This document shows positions 7,798 through 14,974 of a DNA stretch of 64,000 nt, in pieces. The position numbers and the translations under genes are program-made. Numbering within the stretch: the stretch's first letter is position 1; every line of letters starts with the position of its first letter. The DNA comes from a virus: IMG/VR virus record IMGVR_UViG_3300031257_000001, positions 1-64,000 of that record. One strand, 5' to 3'. The notes under the pieces were generated by a model. That model was not told where the DNA came from, searched no databases, and saw only the letters and a program-made list of their open reading frames with translations.

Positions 7798-7931
7798 CAC
7801 AACTGTCCAACCGGCAAGAGGGACCCACACCCACGCCGTTTCATTTGCACCCCGGAGCCCGAGCTGTACCACCTCCCGATTCGCCAAGTTCGGATTCAGC
7901 CACGGAACACCAGACGCTGTACTAGTCGGGG

Positions 7932-8633
7932 ATGGCACGCAAGACGATGCCCCAGCACAGAGCGGACTGCCGTCTGCTAGGCAACGAGCCGTGGCCCGGG
8001 TATGAGGACTCTGTTGAGGTGAAGGCCGGTCGGGCCCATCGGGCGCTTGAGGAGCTGGGTGGCGCTTTTGCTGGGTGCACAACGGAGATGTTCGGTGGGC
8101 CAGACCGGAAGGTGTCGTTGGAGTATGTGGGGCGCACCGGTGAACGAAACGACACCACCCAAGAACACGATGGACCTTCCACCTGCGGGCCATCGCGTGC
8201 AAAGACATTCAAAGAGATTGGTGATGCCCTCGGGGTGACGGGCTCCCGAGCAGAGGAGATTTGCTCATCAGCGTTGCGGAAGCTGAGGCACAGGCTATCC
8301 CATCTTCAAGTTTGGGAGTGTGCGAAGTGCGGAGACTGTAGCGAGCTTCCCGGCTCGCTTCCCTACTGCAAGCGTTGCCGAGCGACGTTTGTCGACAGGC
8401 TGACGAAGGCTGTTGATCGCGTTGCGACTCGGGCCCACTTCAATCGGACGCGCTACACCGATGAGGAACAGGCTGTGTTCTGGGATGGCAGGAGGGCCGT
8501 TTGGAAAGCACTGGAAAATGGTCGCACGAGGGAAGCGTTGGAGATGGCGCGTGGAATGTTGAATGCTTCGAGAGCGGTGGAGTTGGCAGCCAGGAAGCGC
8601 CCGCCACTTTCATCTCCGCCGCAACTATGGTGA
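7932..8633 (+). CDS. Sigma-factor region-4-like regulator with zinc ribbon
   Basis: A 233-residue protein. Residues about 91-120 (TFKEIGDALGVTGSRAEEIC followed by SSALRKLRHRL) match sigma70 region 4, the helix-turn-helix that reads the -35 box. Cys130, Cys133 or 136, Cys146 and Cys149 form a zinc ribbon right after it. No region 2 is visible, so it is unlikely to be a complete sigma factor; it may recruit or redirect RNA polymerase. The first 80 residues are poorly structured and the true start could be downstream of ATG 7932. It follows a long gene-free region. Confidence 0.6.
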   Translation: MARKTMPQHRADCRLLGNEPWPGYEDSVEVKAGRAHRALEELGGAFAGCTTEMFGGPDRKVSLEYVGRTGERNDTTQEHDGPSTCGPSRAKTFKEIGDALGVTGSRAEEICSSALRKLRHRLSHLQVWECAKCGDCSELPGSLPYCKRCRATFVDRLTKAVDRVATRAHFNRTRYTDEEQAVFWDGRRAVWKALENGRTREALEMARGMLNASRAVELAARKRPPLSSPPQLW

Positions 8634-8645
8634 CAGGAGATGGTG

Positions 8646-8894
8646 ATGGCAAAAAGAAGAACACCCAGCCCACAGCATGGCATCCTGACGGCCGATGCCA
8701 TGTTCACCCCCTTGAGGGAACATGGCCTCAAGGTTATCATGCTCACTTACATCAAATACTTTGAGAATGTGCCTGTGGCGATTGCGGACTTGCTGGATGC
8801 GACCATGGGCGGGTCGTTGTCGCCGCCTGCGCAGAACGCATTCGTGCGCGTGCTGTCCGAAGCTACTTCGGGAACTGTGTCGGGAGCCATGTGA
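8646..8894 (+). CDS. Hypothetical phage protein
   Basis: An 82-residue protein. ATG 8646 is preferred over ATG 8640 because AGGAG at 8634-8638 then sits at a normal distance. It is mainly helical with a hydrophobic middle (around 28-45), probably soluble. Function unknown. Its TGA overlaps the next start. Confidence 0.65.
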   Translation: MAKRRTPSPQHGILTADAMFTPLREHGLKVIMLTYIKYFENVPVAIADLLDATMGGSLSPPAQNAFVRVLSEATSGTVSGAM

Positions 8895-9937
8895 TGAAGA
8901 CGATTGATGTGATCAACGCAAGCGTGACGGTCTGTTGGTGCGTGGCGGACGCTTTGAGCCCGAACGATGTGCGACATGCAGGATCCGTCCTGTACGGGTT
9001 GACCAAGGCCGGCGCGGAGGACATGTCAGAGCGGTTGGGTGTGGTTTCGGTCGAAGCATCAAAAAAGCTGATGCAGCTGAAACCCAAGCTCAGCGCTGAC
9101 CAAGCGATCCAGCTGGTGTATGAGATCGTGAAAGGGGCGTTGACCAGCACGCACTCCACACTGAAGGTGTTGAGCGGGGCGGCTTGGTACGATGAAGCGA
9201 TGCCGACGATTGAGGTTGGGCACCGCCTAGCAGCCTCCATGCTGTCAACGCGACTTGTTGAGGATGTGGTCTCCGAGATTCGCTTCCCATTCCACTCGTT
9301 CATGGTCGATGTACCGTCCGGTCTGATCCACATGTCGGCGCGAGATGGGCAGGGCTCCGTCCCTGTTCGGAATGCGATGTTCACGCATTCGTTTGGCACG
9401 AATGGCAACGACTTGTTCATCTTCCACGCCTATTCTGAAGGTGGATTGATGTCAGCTGTCATGGATGGAATCTATCCGACAATTATGGAATTTGCCAATC
9501 ACAGTGGTGGCGACGATGATCCGCACGGTTTGCGTGATCAGACAGACCCGTATTCCATGCCCGTTGGAAGAATCGACGACAGGAACGGGTTGATGGCGAG
9601 GCGCCTGCTGCTGAATGCCGCGCTGATGATGTCCGAGAAGCGGAATTACAGCGCGGTCGGGAAGGGGCACGGGAAGTCCACTCGCAGGGGCCCTCCTGTG
9701 TGTAGGCGGTTCCGGTTTGTCAAGCCTGTTTCTCACGACTTCCGCAAGGTTGTCCGCGCATACTCGTTGGGCGAAGGCAAGAAGCTAGATGTCCAGAGTT
9801 TCGTGCGTGGCCACTGGAAGAGCCAGCCACACGGCCCCGGCTCGTCGCTGCGCAAGGCCATCTTCGTTGAGCCCTATTGGCGCGGCCCGGAGGATGCTCC
9901 GATTGCGTTGCGGAAACACAAGCTGAACAAGAGGTAG
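8894..9937 (+). CDS. Conserved phage protein of unknown function
   Basis: A 347-residue protein starting in a TGATG overlap. The C-terminal third carries VRGHWKSQPHGPGSSLRKAI followed by FVEPYWRGPEDAP, a pattern I associate with a widespread family of phage proteins without an assigned function. The N-terminal region is helical. There is a GHGKSTRRG stretch near residue 258, which is not a genuine P-loop in context. It is probably an early cytoplasmic protein. Confidence 0.65.
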   Translation: MKTIDVINASVTVCWCVADALSPNDVRHAGSVLYGLTKAGAEDMSERLGVVSVEASKKLMQLKPKLSADQAIQLVYEIVKGALTSTHSTLKVLSGAAWYDEAMPTIEVGHRLAASMLSTRLVEDVVSEIRFPFHSFMVDVPSGLIHMSARDGQGSVPVRNAMFTHSFGTNGNDLFIFHAYSEGGLMSAVMDGIYPTIMEFANHSGGDDDPHGLRDQTDPYSMPVGRIDDRNGLMARRLLLNAALMMSEKRNYSAVGKGHGKSTRRGPPVCRRFRFVKPVSHDFRKVVRAYSLGEGKKLDVQSFVRGHWKSQPHGPGSSLRKAIFVEPYWRGPEDAPIALRKHKLNKR

Positions 9938-9939
9938 CG

Positions 9940-10152
9940 ATGTCGAGGCAAGTCCACATTCCGGGCGTTGGGCGCGTCGTGATGGCCGACGAGCAGCAGG
10001 CTGGCGCCACACAACGTCTCGTTGACGGGAGACGTCGGTTCATCTTGGACTACATGGAGCAGAAGGGGTGGAAGGGCCCGCCCGAGGAGCTGTCCATGGA
10101 ACAGATCATGGAGATCAGGGTGCAAGACGGCTGGAAGCGACCAACAAATTGA
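9940..10152 (+). CDS. Small hypothetical protein
   Basis: A 70-residue protein from ATG 9940 with GAGGTA upstream. It is charged and helical, with no recognisable motif. It directly follows the preceding gene and is probably co-transcribed. Confidence 0.65.
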   Translation: MSRQVHIPGVGRVVMADEQQAGATQRLVDGRRRFILDYMEQKGWKGPPEELSMEQIMEIRVQDGWKRPTN

Positions 10153-10203
10153 CAGGAGGTGAACAGTGGAAAAGGAACGAGCTGGTGGATATGGAGGTGC
10201 CTA

Positions 10204-10392
10204 GTGGAGATTGGGACCAGGTTGGAAATTGTTTCACACGCGGTCCGTTGGGCGTCCAACATGTTGGCAGAAGTCATGAGTAACCATGGAAAGGTGCTGA
10301 ACGATGCGGATTATGAGTCTGTTCGTCTGGCATTGTTGAACTTGGGCGACTACAGAGGGCTTTTGAAGAGCGATCCAAACAACCAATTGTAG
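10204..10392 (+). CDS. Small hypothetical protein
   Basis: A 62-residue helical protein. GTG 10204 is preferred because GGAGG lies seven bases upstream and TAGTG overlaps a 12-codon frame (GTG 10166, with AGGAGG upstream) that could act as a leader peptide. An alternative start at GTG 10159 would place the ribosome site on top of the start codon. Confidence 0.5.
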   Translation: MEIGTRLEIVSHAVRWASNMLAEVMSNHGKVLNDADYESVRLALLNLGDYRGLLKSDPNNQL

Positions 10393-10402
10393 GGGATGTG
10401 GT

Positions 10403-10657
10403 GTGTTGATGGAACCGAAAAAAACGAAGATTACAACAAGATTGGAATTGGCAGCGATGTTTCATGATCGCATCATGGCCAAAGTCAGAGTCATTGTCCC
10501 GATTAGCCTTGAGGAAACGCACAAAGCAGAGGATCAAGCCCAAGTGTTTGCAACACTCGCGGTTGTCCACGCGGATGCGTTGTTATCTAGGCTGAAGGCG
10601 ACGAAGCCTGCAAGACTAGAACTGGGTGGCAGCAGCAAGACCGGCGCCAAAGGCTGA
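10403..10657 (+). CDS. Small hypothetical protein
   Basis: An 84-residue protein started by GTG 10403 (AGGGG seven bases upstream) or ATG 10409. It is helical and basic at the C terminus. Its last 42 bases overlap the 3' end of the convergent reverse-strand gene. Confidence 0.55.
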   Translation: MLMEPKKTKITTRLELAAMFHDRIMAKVRVIVPISLEETHKAEDQAQVFATLAVVHADALLSRLKATKPARLELGGSSKTGAKG

Positions 10658-10987
10658 AATCAATCCAGTCACAATGGCCAACGCTGATTTCCAAGTTGCG
10701 ATCTTCCTATTGTCTGATTTGGGCGCTGGCTTTAACGATCCGTGATATGCACGGTCTTTCAGTTCCAACTCGTCTAGTCTGGATGCGAATGAGCGTCTGC
10801 CATCGCCGCCACTCACCACCACTTGGTGCAATTCGAGTACACGCGAATCTATGGTCTTTAGTGATTCGCTCAATCTAACGATTCCATTTCCGTGTTCTGT
10901 GATTGCCCTCCCCTGATCAGCCTGTGTTTCAAGCATTCTGGTTTGCGTGCTTTGAATGCTCATGACCAGATCATCGCTTAGCGCCAT
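10616..10987 (-). CDS. Coiled-coil protein with C-terminal membrane anchor
   Basis: A 123-residue protein, one of two convincing reverse-strand genes in the window. A long amphipathic helical region (about 5-90, heptad-like, Gln/Leu/Glu-rich) is followed by a basic stretch and a C-terminal hydrophobic span (ALAIVTGLISAFGAGLAAAT). ATG 10987 has TTGGAG eight bases upstream. The layout resembles small phage XhlA/hemolysin-like or superinfection-exclusion membrane proteins; no specific role is claimed. A TATAAT box lies upstream on the same strand. Confidence 0.7.
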   Translation of the reverse strand: MALSDDLVMSIQSTQTRMLETQADQGRAITEHGNGIVRLSESLKTIDSRVLELHQVVVSGGDGRRSFASRLDELELKDRAYHGSLKPAPKSDNRKIATWKSALAIVTGLISAFGAGLAAATQF

Positions 10988-11034
10988 GGGGTGTGCTCCA
11001 ATCACAGAAGTTTCAGACTTTGCGTTGGGTTGTG

Positions 11035-11040
11035 ATTATA
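11035..11040 (-). promoter_or_regulatory. -10 box for the reverse-strand gene
   Basis: On the reverse strand this reads TATAAT, 47 bp upstream of the start at 10987. No convincing -35 hexamer is seen at 16-18 bp, so the promoter may depend on an activator. Confidence 0.4.
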
Positions 11041-11077
11041 CTTGAACAGGCTCGGAATCCCAGGCTGGAGGTATCCC

Positions 11078-11464
11078 ATGTTGCACGGACACAGACACGA
11101 TCCGAAGGACCGTCTGGATGAGGTGATCCAGGAGATGCGCGCCCGGGCGACGGCCCGCAACAGGCACTTGTGGGGAACGCCTGGTGGGCACGGAACGTTG
11201 GACGCTGAGGCTGCCCACGAGGTGGGTGAGTTCTTGTTGGAGCTCAAGGTGATGCGCAATGAGATGGCGCGCAGCACTGCGATGATCCGCGCCATCATCG
11301 GCGTGCGGTTCACTCGGGGCGAGTGCGCGGATGCCCTCTGTGAGGCGCTCCGCAGGGAGGGGTTCAAGGTCGAGCGCAAGCAGGAATTGGCCAAGGGCGG
11401 CCCGCTGAAAGATGGCGCCCATGCTGAGTTCTGGGTCGAAATTGTAGCGTTCAGCGCGACCTAA
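11078..11464 (+). CDS. Hypothetical phage protein
   Basis: A 128-residue protein from ATG 11078, preceded by CTGGAGG at ideal spacing. It starts with a His-rich segment, then helices rich in Arg/Glu. The C-terminal half (VRFTRGECADALCEALRREG...) may fold as a small alpha/beta domain. Function unknown. It diverges from the reverse-strand gene. Confidence 0.65.
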   Translation: MLHGHRHDPKDRLDEVIQEMRARATARNRHLWGTPGGHGTLDAEAAHEVGEFLLELKVMRNEMARSTAMIRAIIGVRFTRGECADALCEALRREGFKVERKQELAKGGPLKDGAHAEFWVEIVAFSAT

Positions 11465-11485
11465 TGAAATTCAGTATGGGTAGGG

Positions 11486-11737
11486 ATGGACACATTCCTA
11501 CTTGTTGTGGCGATCACCCTGGCAACCATGCTTCTGGGCTCGTGGGCCCGCCGGAGACACGCTGAAGATGAGTGGGCCAAGAGCAGGGAGCTGAACAAGG
11601 CCCTCGCTGAGATGGTGCTGCTGGAGCGCACCGACGGGAGCGAGCGTGCGGTCAAGGCCACGCGCGAGTTCTGCCGCTACCATCCGCCGGACGTGGTGAT
11701 CCACGCCGCGCTTCACACCAAGGTTGAGGTGGTGTGA
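11486..11737 (+). CDS. Small membrane-anchored protein
   Basis: An 83-residue protein with an N-terminal hydrophobic span (TFLLVVAITLATMLLGSW, residues 3-20) followed by a basic and helical cytoplasmic-type tail, suggesting an N-anchored inner-membrane protein. TAGGG lies upstream of ATG 11486. Its TGA overlaps the next start (TGATG). Confidence 0.65.
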   Translation: MDTFLLVVAITLATMLLGSWARRRHAEDEWAKSRELNKALAEMVLLERTDGSERAVKATREFCRYHPPDVVIHAALHTKVEVV

Positions 11738-12189
11738 TGGGGTTGCTAGATGAATTGGGCAAGGATGCCGTCATCATCGGGTTCACCGCGTCTCGGGAGC
11801 CGAAGAACAAAGGGGGCGTGAGCTATCTCAGAAGCGTCCACAGGGTGGTCCGCGACTTGGAGGCCGACTGCTTCGTGACGGGCGTCTGCTGGGGTGGCGA
11901 CGAGTACATCACCAGGGCGGTGCACAAGTACCATCCCAAGGTTCCACTCATCGGCGTGGTTCCCGGGCTCCTACGGCAGGTGTCCGGCGAGGCCATGGAG
12001 CGCTCCATGGAACTCATCCACATGCCCCGGCGGTCATCCTACCGTCAGCGCAACACCAGGATCGTTGAGGTGTCCACCCGCATGATTGCGTTCTGGACCG
12101 GCGAGCGGAAGCACTCCGGGACCTTCATGACGATCAACATCGCCCGACGCGCGGGCAAGATCGTCGATGACGACATCCATCTGGTGTAA
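11737..12189 (+). CDS. SLOG-superfamily nucleotide-binding-like protein
   Basis: A 150-residue Rossmann-like protein. The signature order of SLOG/DprA-like folds (DUF2493-type) is visible: an initial strand AVIIGFTASR, a helix, FVTGVCWGGDEYI (the GGxD turn), a strand LIGVVPG, then RNTRIVEVSTRMIAFW and a terminal GTFMTINIARRAGK. SLOG proteins bind nucleotides or nucleotide-derived ligands and occur in DNA processing, defence and tRNA-modification contexts. The exact ligand cannot be predicted. It starts in a TGATG overlap. Confidence 0.65.
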   Translation: MGLLDELGKDAVIIGFTASREPKNKGGVSYLRSVHRVVRDLEADCFVTGVCWGGDEYITRAVHKYHPKVPLIGVVPGLLRQVSGEAMERSMELIHMPRRSSYRQRNTRIVEVSTRMIAFWTGERKHSGTFMTINIARRAGKIVDDDIHLV

Positions 12190-12255
12190 GAATTCAGCGC
12201 GGGGTTGGCCGATTCAGTAAGGGGAATCAAGAAACAACAACCAGGAGATCAGCAA

Positions 12256-12984
12256 ATGGCTGCAAGAAAAGTGGAGAGTAAAAAGCAGAGAAGCGTGGAT
12301 GTGGTGATCACCCCAGTGATCACGCATGAGTTCGACTTGACGTTGGTCGGCACCAGCATCCTCGTGGTCAATTCGATGGTCGGAAAGCTTGCTGAGGAGC
12401 TGCGCCGGTCGCGATTCGGGACTGCCAAACCCAAGAAGCACGCTGACGAGGCTTCGTACAATCGTGAGTGCCGTGAGCGCTTCATGGCAGCGCGGTATCG
12501 TCTCCAGAGCGGTCAGGACGGGTTCCCGGCGGTCACCATCAAATACGCACTCGTGGATGAGTGTACGTTCCTGGATGGTGTGGAGAAAACCAAGGTGCGG
12601 GCCGGCCTCACCGTCAACGGAGGTGAGTTCTTGTGCCCCATCTTCCACGACGCAGAAGAGCCCACGATGCGTGAGGATGTCGTCCGTGTGGGTGGTCGAG
12701 CGGGCCGTGGCTCCGGGACTGCTTCGCTGGCCTATCGGCCCGAGTATCGCAACTGGCGCATCCCGGTCCGTGTCACCTACGATCCGACCCTCGTGACGCC
12801 ACAACAGATCGTTGCGTTGGCCAGCCGCGCCGGCTTCCACCAGGGCATCGGCGAATGGCGCAAGCCCAAGGGCGGCGAGTGGGGCCGCTTCAGGGTTGAA
12901 GAGGGCGTGTCCATCCCTGCCAACCTGTTTCCCAAGACCAAGGGTTCCAAGCCTAGCAAGGCTCGGCGCGGGAAGGCAGCGTGA
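12256..12984 (+). CDS. Conserved phage protein of unknown function
   Basis: A 242-residue protein from ATG 12256 after the extended ribosome box GGAGATCAGC. The N-terminal FDLTLVGTSILVV and the C-terminal VALASRAGFHQGIGEWRKPK resemble a phage family I have seen annotated only as hypothetical, with this repeated RAG-x-x-x-GIGEWR-like turn. It is probably a soluble alpha/beta protein. The next gene overlaps its stop and also belongs to a conserved unknown family, so the two may act together. Confidence 0.7.
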   Translation: MAARKVESKKQRSVDVVITPVITHEFDLTLVGTSILVVNSMVGKLAEELRRSRFGTAKPKKHADEASYNRECRERFMAARYRLQSGQDGFPAVTIKYALVDECTFLDGVEKTKVRAGLTVNGGEFLCPIFHDAEEPTMREDVVRVGGRAGRGSGTASLAYRPEYRNWRIPVRVTYDPTLVTPQQIVALASRAGFHQGIGEWRKPKGGEWGRFRVEEGVSIPANLFPKTKGSKPSKARRGKAA

Positions 12985-13478
12985 GTCGCTTCAGGTGGAT
13001 AACGGCGCGCTTCAAGGGCCGAGCCGATGCGCAGAAGGTCGGTGAGGCCCTGGAGGCCATCGAGCGCCGTGACGGCGACCTGTCCCCGGCCGCCATCGTT
13101 GAAGCGGCGAGGGATCCGAGGTCACCACTCCACCCGTGCTTCACTTGGGCAGACGATGCAGCAGCAGAGAAGCACAGGGAGACCGAGGCCCGTGCCGTCG
13201 TTCGTTCTTGCCGCATCGTGGTCAGAATCAAAGGAGGTGGAAAGAAGACACGCCGCAAGTGGATCAGCGTCAGAATTGACACAGGCGAGGAGCGCCCACG
13301 TCGTGGGTACGTTTCCATCACCAAAGTCCGCAGCGGTGAATTGGCAGACGAGATCATGGCCGAAGCAGCGCAAGGACTTCGCCAATGGGCTGGGCGCTAC
13401 AGCGAGCTGCGAGGGCGGCTCCCCGGGTTGTTCCAGGCCATTGACGAGGTGCTGGCCGAGTACACGAAGGCCGCATGA
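12981..13478 (+). CDS. Conserved phage protein of unknown function
   Basis: A 165-residue protein started by GTG 12981 in a GTGA overlap. The pattern LSPAAIVEAARDPRSPLHPC, followed by FTWADDAAAEKHRETEAR, is a recognisable phage family signature (a 'VEAAR-SPLH-FxW-D' motif) with no assigned activity. The C-terminal helices (about 115-160) may mediate oligomerisation. Confidence 0.75.
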   Translation: MSRFRWITARFKGRADAQKVGEALEAIERRDGDLSPAAIVEAARDPRSPLHPCFTWADDAAAEKHRETEARAVVRSCRIVVRIKGGGKKTRRKWISVRIDTGEERPRRGYVSITKVRSGELADEIMAEAAQGLRQWAGRYSELRGRLPGLFQAIDEVLAEYTKAA

Positions 13479-13505
13479 GGGCACGAGTTGCCCACGGAAC
13501 GGATC

Positions 13506-13742
13506 GGCTGCTACGGACAAGGATGGTACGCAGTTGAGGAGGCTGGTCGCGATTTGATCTGAGAGGGCTGGTCGTGTGTGGCTTGGCTGCTACGGACAAG
13601 GCTGGTCTTCTACTGAGGAGAATAGCCGTGATTGGAGGTCAGAGGACTGGTCGTGGGCTGTTTGGCTGCTCTGGAATTGTCTGGTGGTGTTGTGTCCAGA
13701 ATGGCATCGTTGTCGTGTGAACTGTGTAGTTTGGAATTGATC
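13506..13742 (+). repeat. Imperfect tandem repeat, period 79 bp
   Basis: Units begin at 13506, 13585 and 13664, each 79 bp. The first 22 bp of units 1 and 2 (GGCTGCTACGGACAAGG core) differ at one base; unit 3 is more diverged but keeps GGCTGCT and CTGGT in register. CTGGTCG recurs inside the units. Confidence 0.65.
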
Positions 13743-13752
13743 GGAGCGCGCC

Positions 13753-13837
13753 GGTGAGGCTGCTTCGGAGTGGATCAGCGCGGCAAGCGTTAGCAGGGAA
13801 CAGGATAGGCTGGAAGGGAATGGTGAGGCTGCTTCGG
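13753..13837 (+). repeat. 16-bp direct repeat pair
   Basis: GGTGAGGCTGCTTCGG at 13753-13768 and identically at 13822-13837, 69 bp apart. Confidence 0.8.
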
Positions 13838-13863
13838 GTTGGAACGTAGCGCCAATGGCATGG

Positions 13864-13898
13864 TTGGTTCCGACGTGAGATGCTTGGTTCCGACGTGA
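13864..13898 (+). repeat. 15-bp direct repeat pair, period 20 bp
   Basis: TTGGTTCCGACGTGA at 13864-13878 and identically at 13884-13898. The 20-bp period (about two helical turns) is typical of adjacent binding sites for one protein. Confidence 0.8.
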
Positions 13899-13927
13899 CG
13901 CGAGCGGCAAGGTTGCATCTGTTCAGA

Positions 13928-13999
13928 GAGGCTGCAGCTCATCTGTTTCTACAAAAGCGGGTGATGGTCGCACGGTGGGTTCGACTCCCGCCGGCCCGC
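13928..13999 (+). other. tRNA-like 3' half (T-arm), possible remnant
   Basis: GTGGG-TTCGACT-CCCGC (13975-13991) is a good T-arm with a canonical TTCRANY loop, followed by CGGCCCG that could be an acceptor strand. The matching 5' acceptor pairs at only 5 of 7 positions and no D- or anticodon-arm folds convincingly. It is therefore called a remnant or a tRNA-derived attachment-like site, not a tRNA gene. Confidence 0.3.
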
Positions 14000-14001
14000 C
14001 T

Positions 14002-14274
14002 ATGGCACGTAGCCTCAAGCCGGGAACCCGCAACTACAACTTCATGGACATGGCGGGCGTCCGCATCGGGCGCGTGGTGGTCACGTCCGAGGCATCCAGC
14101 GCTTGCGGGAATGCCCGGTGGCACTGCCAGTGTGACTGCGGCGGGACCTTCATCGACCAGGGCATCCACCTCCGCTCCGTCATGAAGTCGGAGCGCCTGG
14201 GCAAGCGCAAGTATCCTTTCAGCTGTCCCGAGTGCCGTCCCAAACGGAAGGGCACCTATCAGAGGCGCACATGA
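14002..14274 (+). CDS. Small zinc-binding phage protein
   Basis: A 90-residue protein with WHCQCDCGG in the middle and CPEC near the C terminus, four likely zinc ligands. The order 'G-x-R-IGRVVV ... W-x-C-x-CDCG ... LRS' resembles a common family of small phage zinc proteins sometimes joined to HNH or AP2 DNA-binding modules; here no HNH residues follow. ATG 14002 is chosen because the GTG 13975 form would extend into the tRNA-like sequence; no strong ribosome site is visible. Confidence 0.65.
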   Translation: MARSLKPGTRNYNFMDMAGVRIGRVVVTSEASSACGNARWHCQCDCGGTFIDQGIHLRSVMKSERLGKRKYPFSCPECRPKRKGTYQRRT

Positions 14275-14558
14275 TCAGACAGGCTATCAGGAACTTGGCG
14301 TCACGCGCCATCGTGGGTTGGGTGAAGTGGCAGCATCCGGAGATGTACCAGCGCGTTGCCGAAGGGCGCCGGCGCGGCCCGGTGATTCACTCGTGTGACG
14401 AGATGTCCACGAAGTATGAGCTGCCGCGCGGATGGCACATGCGTCACCGTCGGAGCGGTCCCGGCTATGAGGTCCAAGTCAATTCAGCGAGTGGCGGACT
14501 GGTGTACAGCGGGTGCGGATGTCCGTGTTGTTTCGACCTGTGGTTGGAGGCGCTGTGA
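14271..14558 (+). CDS. Hypothetical phage protein with terminal Cys cluster
   Basis: A 95-residue basic protein beginning in an ATGA overlap. The C terminus has CGCPCC, a possible metal site. Function unknown. Confidence 0.6.
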   Translation: MIRQAIRNLASRAIVGWVKWQHPEMYQRVAEGRRRGPVIHSCDEMSTKYELPRGWHMRHRRSGPGYEVQVNSASGGLVYSGCGCPCCFDLWLEAL

Positions 14559-14974
14559 GCGAGCACATCTGCTCATTCTGTGGCAAGGATAGCACCCAGG
14601 CTGGTCGCATGGTCCGAGGCATGGGCAACGTCTGCATCTGTGACGGGTGTGTCAGCGAGGCCAGGGAGATCACCGAGCCCGAGCCCGAGGGCGGAGCCAT
14701 CCTTCAGCGGACCCTCATCAACACCCTCACCAAGGGAATCGGACTGGCGACGTCACAGGCCGCGGAGGATGCGCGCGCGTGGGCAGAGATCACGGCCAAG
14801 TTGGGCGCCGTCCTGGTGATGGCACACCAAGGCGTTGACCACACGCGAATCCGGGCGATGGTCAAGGAGATCAGTGATCTGGAGTACAACTTGACTTTGG
14901 ATTGCAAGGCAACCGGGGACACACTGGAGTTGTGGCCACATGAAGATGAGGACAGCGATGATTCAGAAGGCTGA
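14555..14974 (+). CDS. ClpX-type zinc finger protein
   Basis: A 139-residue protein from GTG 14555 (GTGA overlap). Residues 6-35 match the ClpX N-terminal zinc-binding domain (zf-C4_ClpX): Cys6 and Cys9 in CSFCGK, then CICDGCVSEAREIT with Cys29 and Cys32. There is no AAA+ ATPase behind it; the rest is helical, ending in an acidic tail rich in Asp/Glu. In ClpX this domain dimerises and binds adaptors and substrates, so a phage copy could interfere with or redirect ClpXP; that is an inference. Confidence 0.7.
   Translation: MSEHICSFCGKDSTQAGRMVRGMGNVCICDGCVSEAREITEPEPEGGAILQRTLINTLTKGIGLATSQAAEDARAWAEITAKLGAVLVMAHQGVDHTRIRAMVKEISDLEYNLTLDCKATGDTLELWPHEDEDSDDSEG

Larger units (their letters stand above)
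6974..7931. other. Gene-free region of about 960 bp
   Basis: No reading frame on either strand looks like a protein: frames here are Pro/Arg/Cys-rich with no ribosome sites. It holds a 17-bp perfect direct repeat (7484-7500 and 7551-7567), an 8-bp-stem hairpin (7779-7797), and runs of C and A. It may carry regulatory DNA, an untranslated RNA or a replication element; nothing specific can be assigned. Confidence 0.6.
13479..14001. other. Repeat-rich gene-free region
   Basis: About 520 bp without a credible gene on either strand. It contains three different families of direct repeats one after another (13506-13742, 13753-13837, 13864-13898) and ends in a tRNA T-arm-like sequence (13975-13998). 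The order and spacing suggest arrays of protein-binding sites such as an origin, a partition-like or packaging site, or decayed structured RNA. Confidence 0.7.

Noticed and set aside
7420-8208. A 262-codon reverse-strand frame in the gene-free region
   Set aside because: Pro/Arg/Cys/His-rich with no motif or ribosome site and running into the opposite sigma-like gene; judged non-coding.
13928-13999. Complete tRNA gene
   Set aside because: Only the T-arm folds well; acceptor pairing is partial and no anticodon stem forms.
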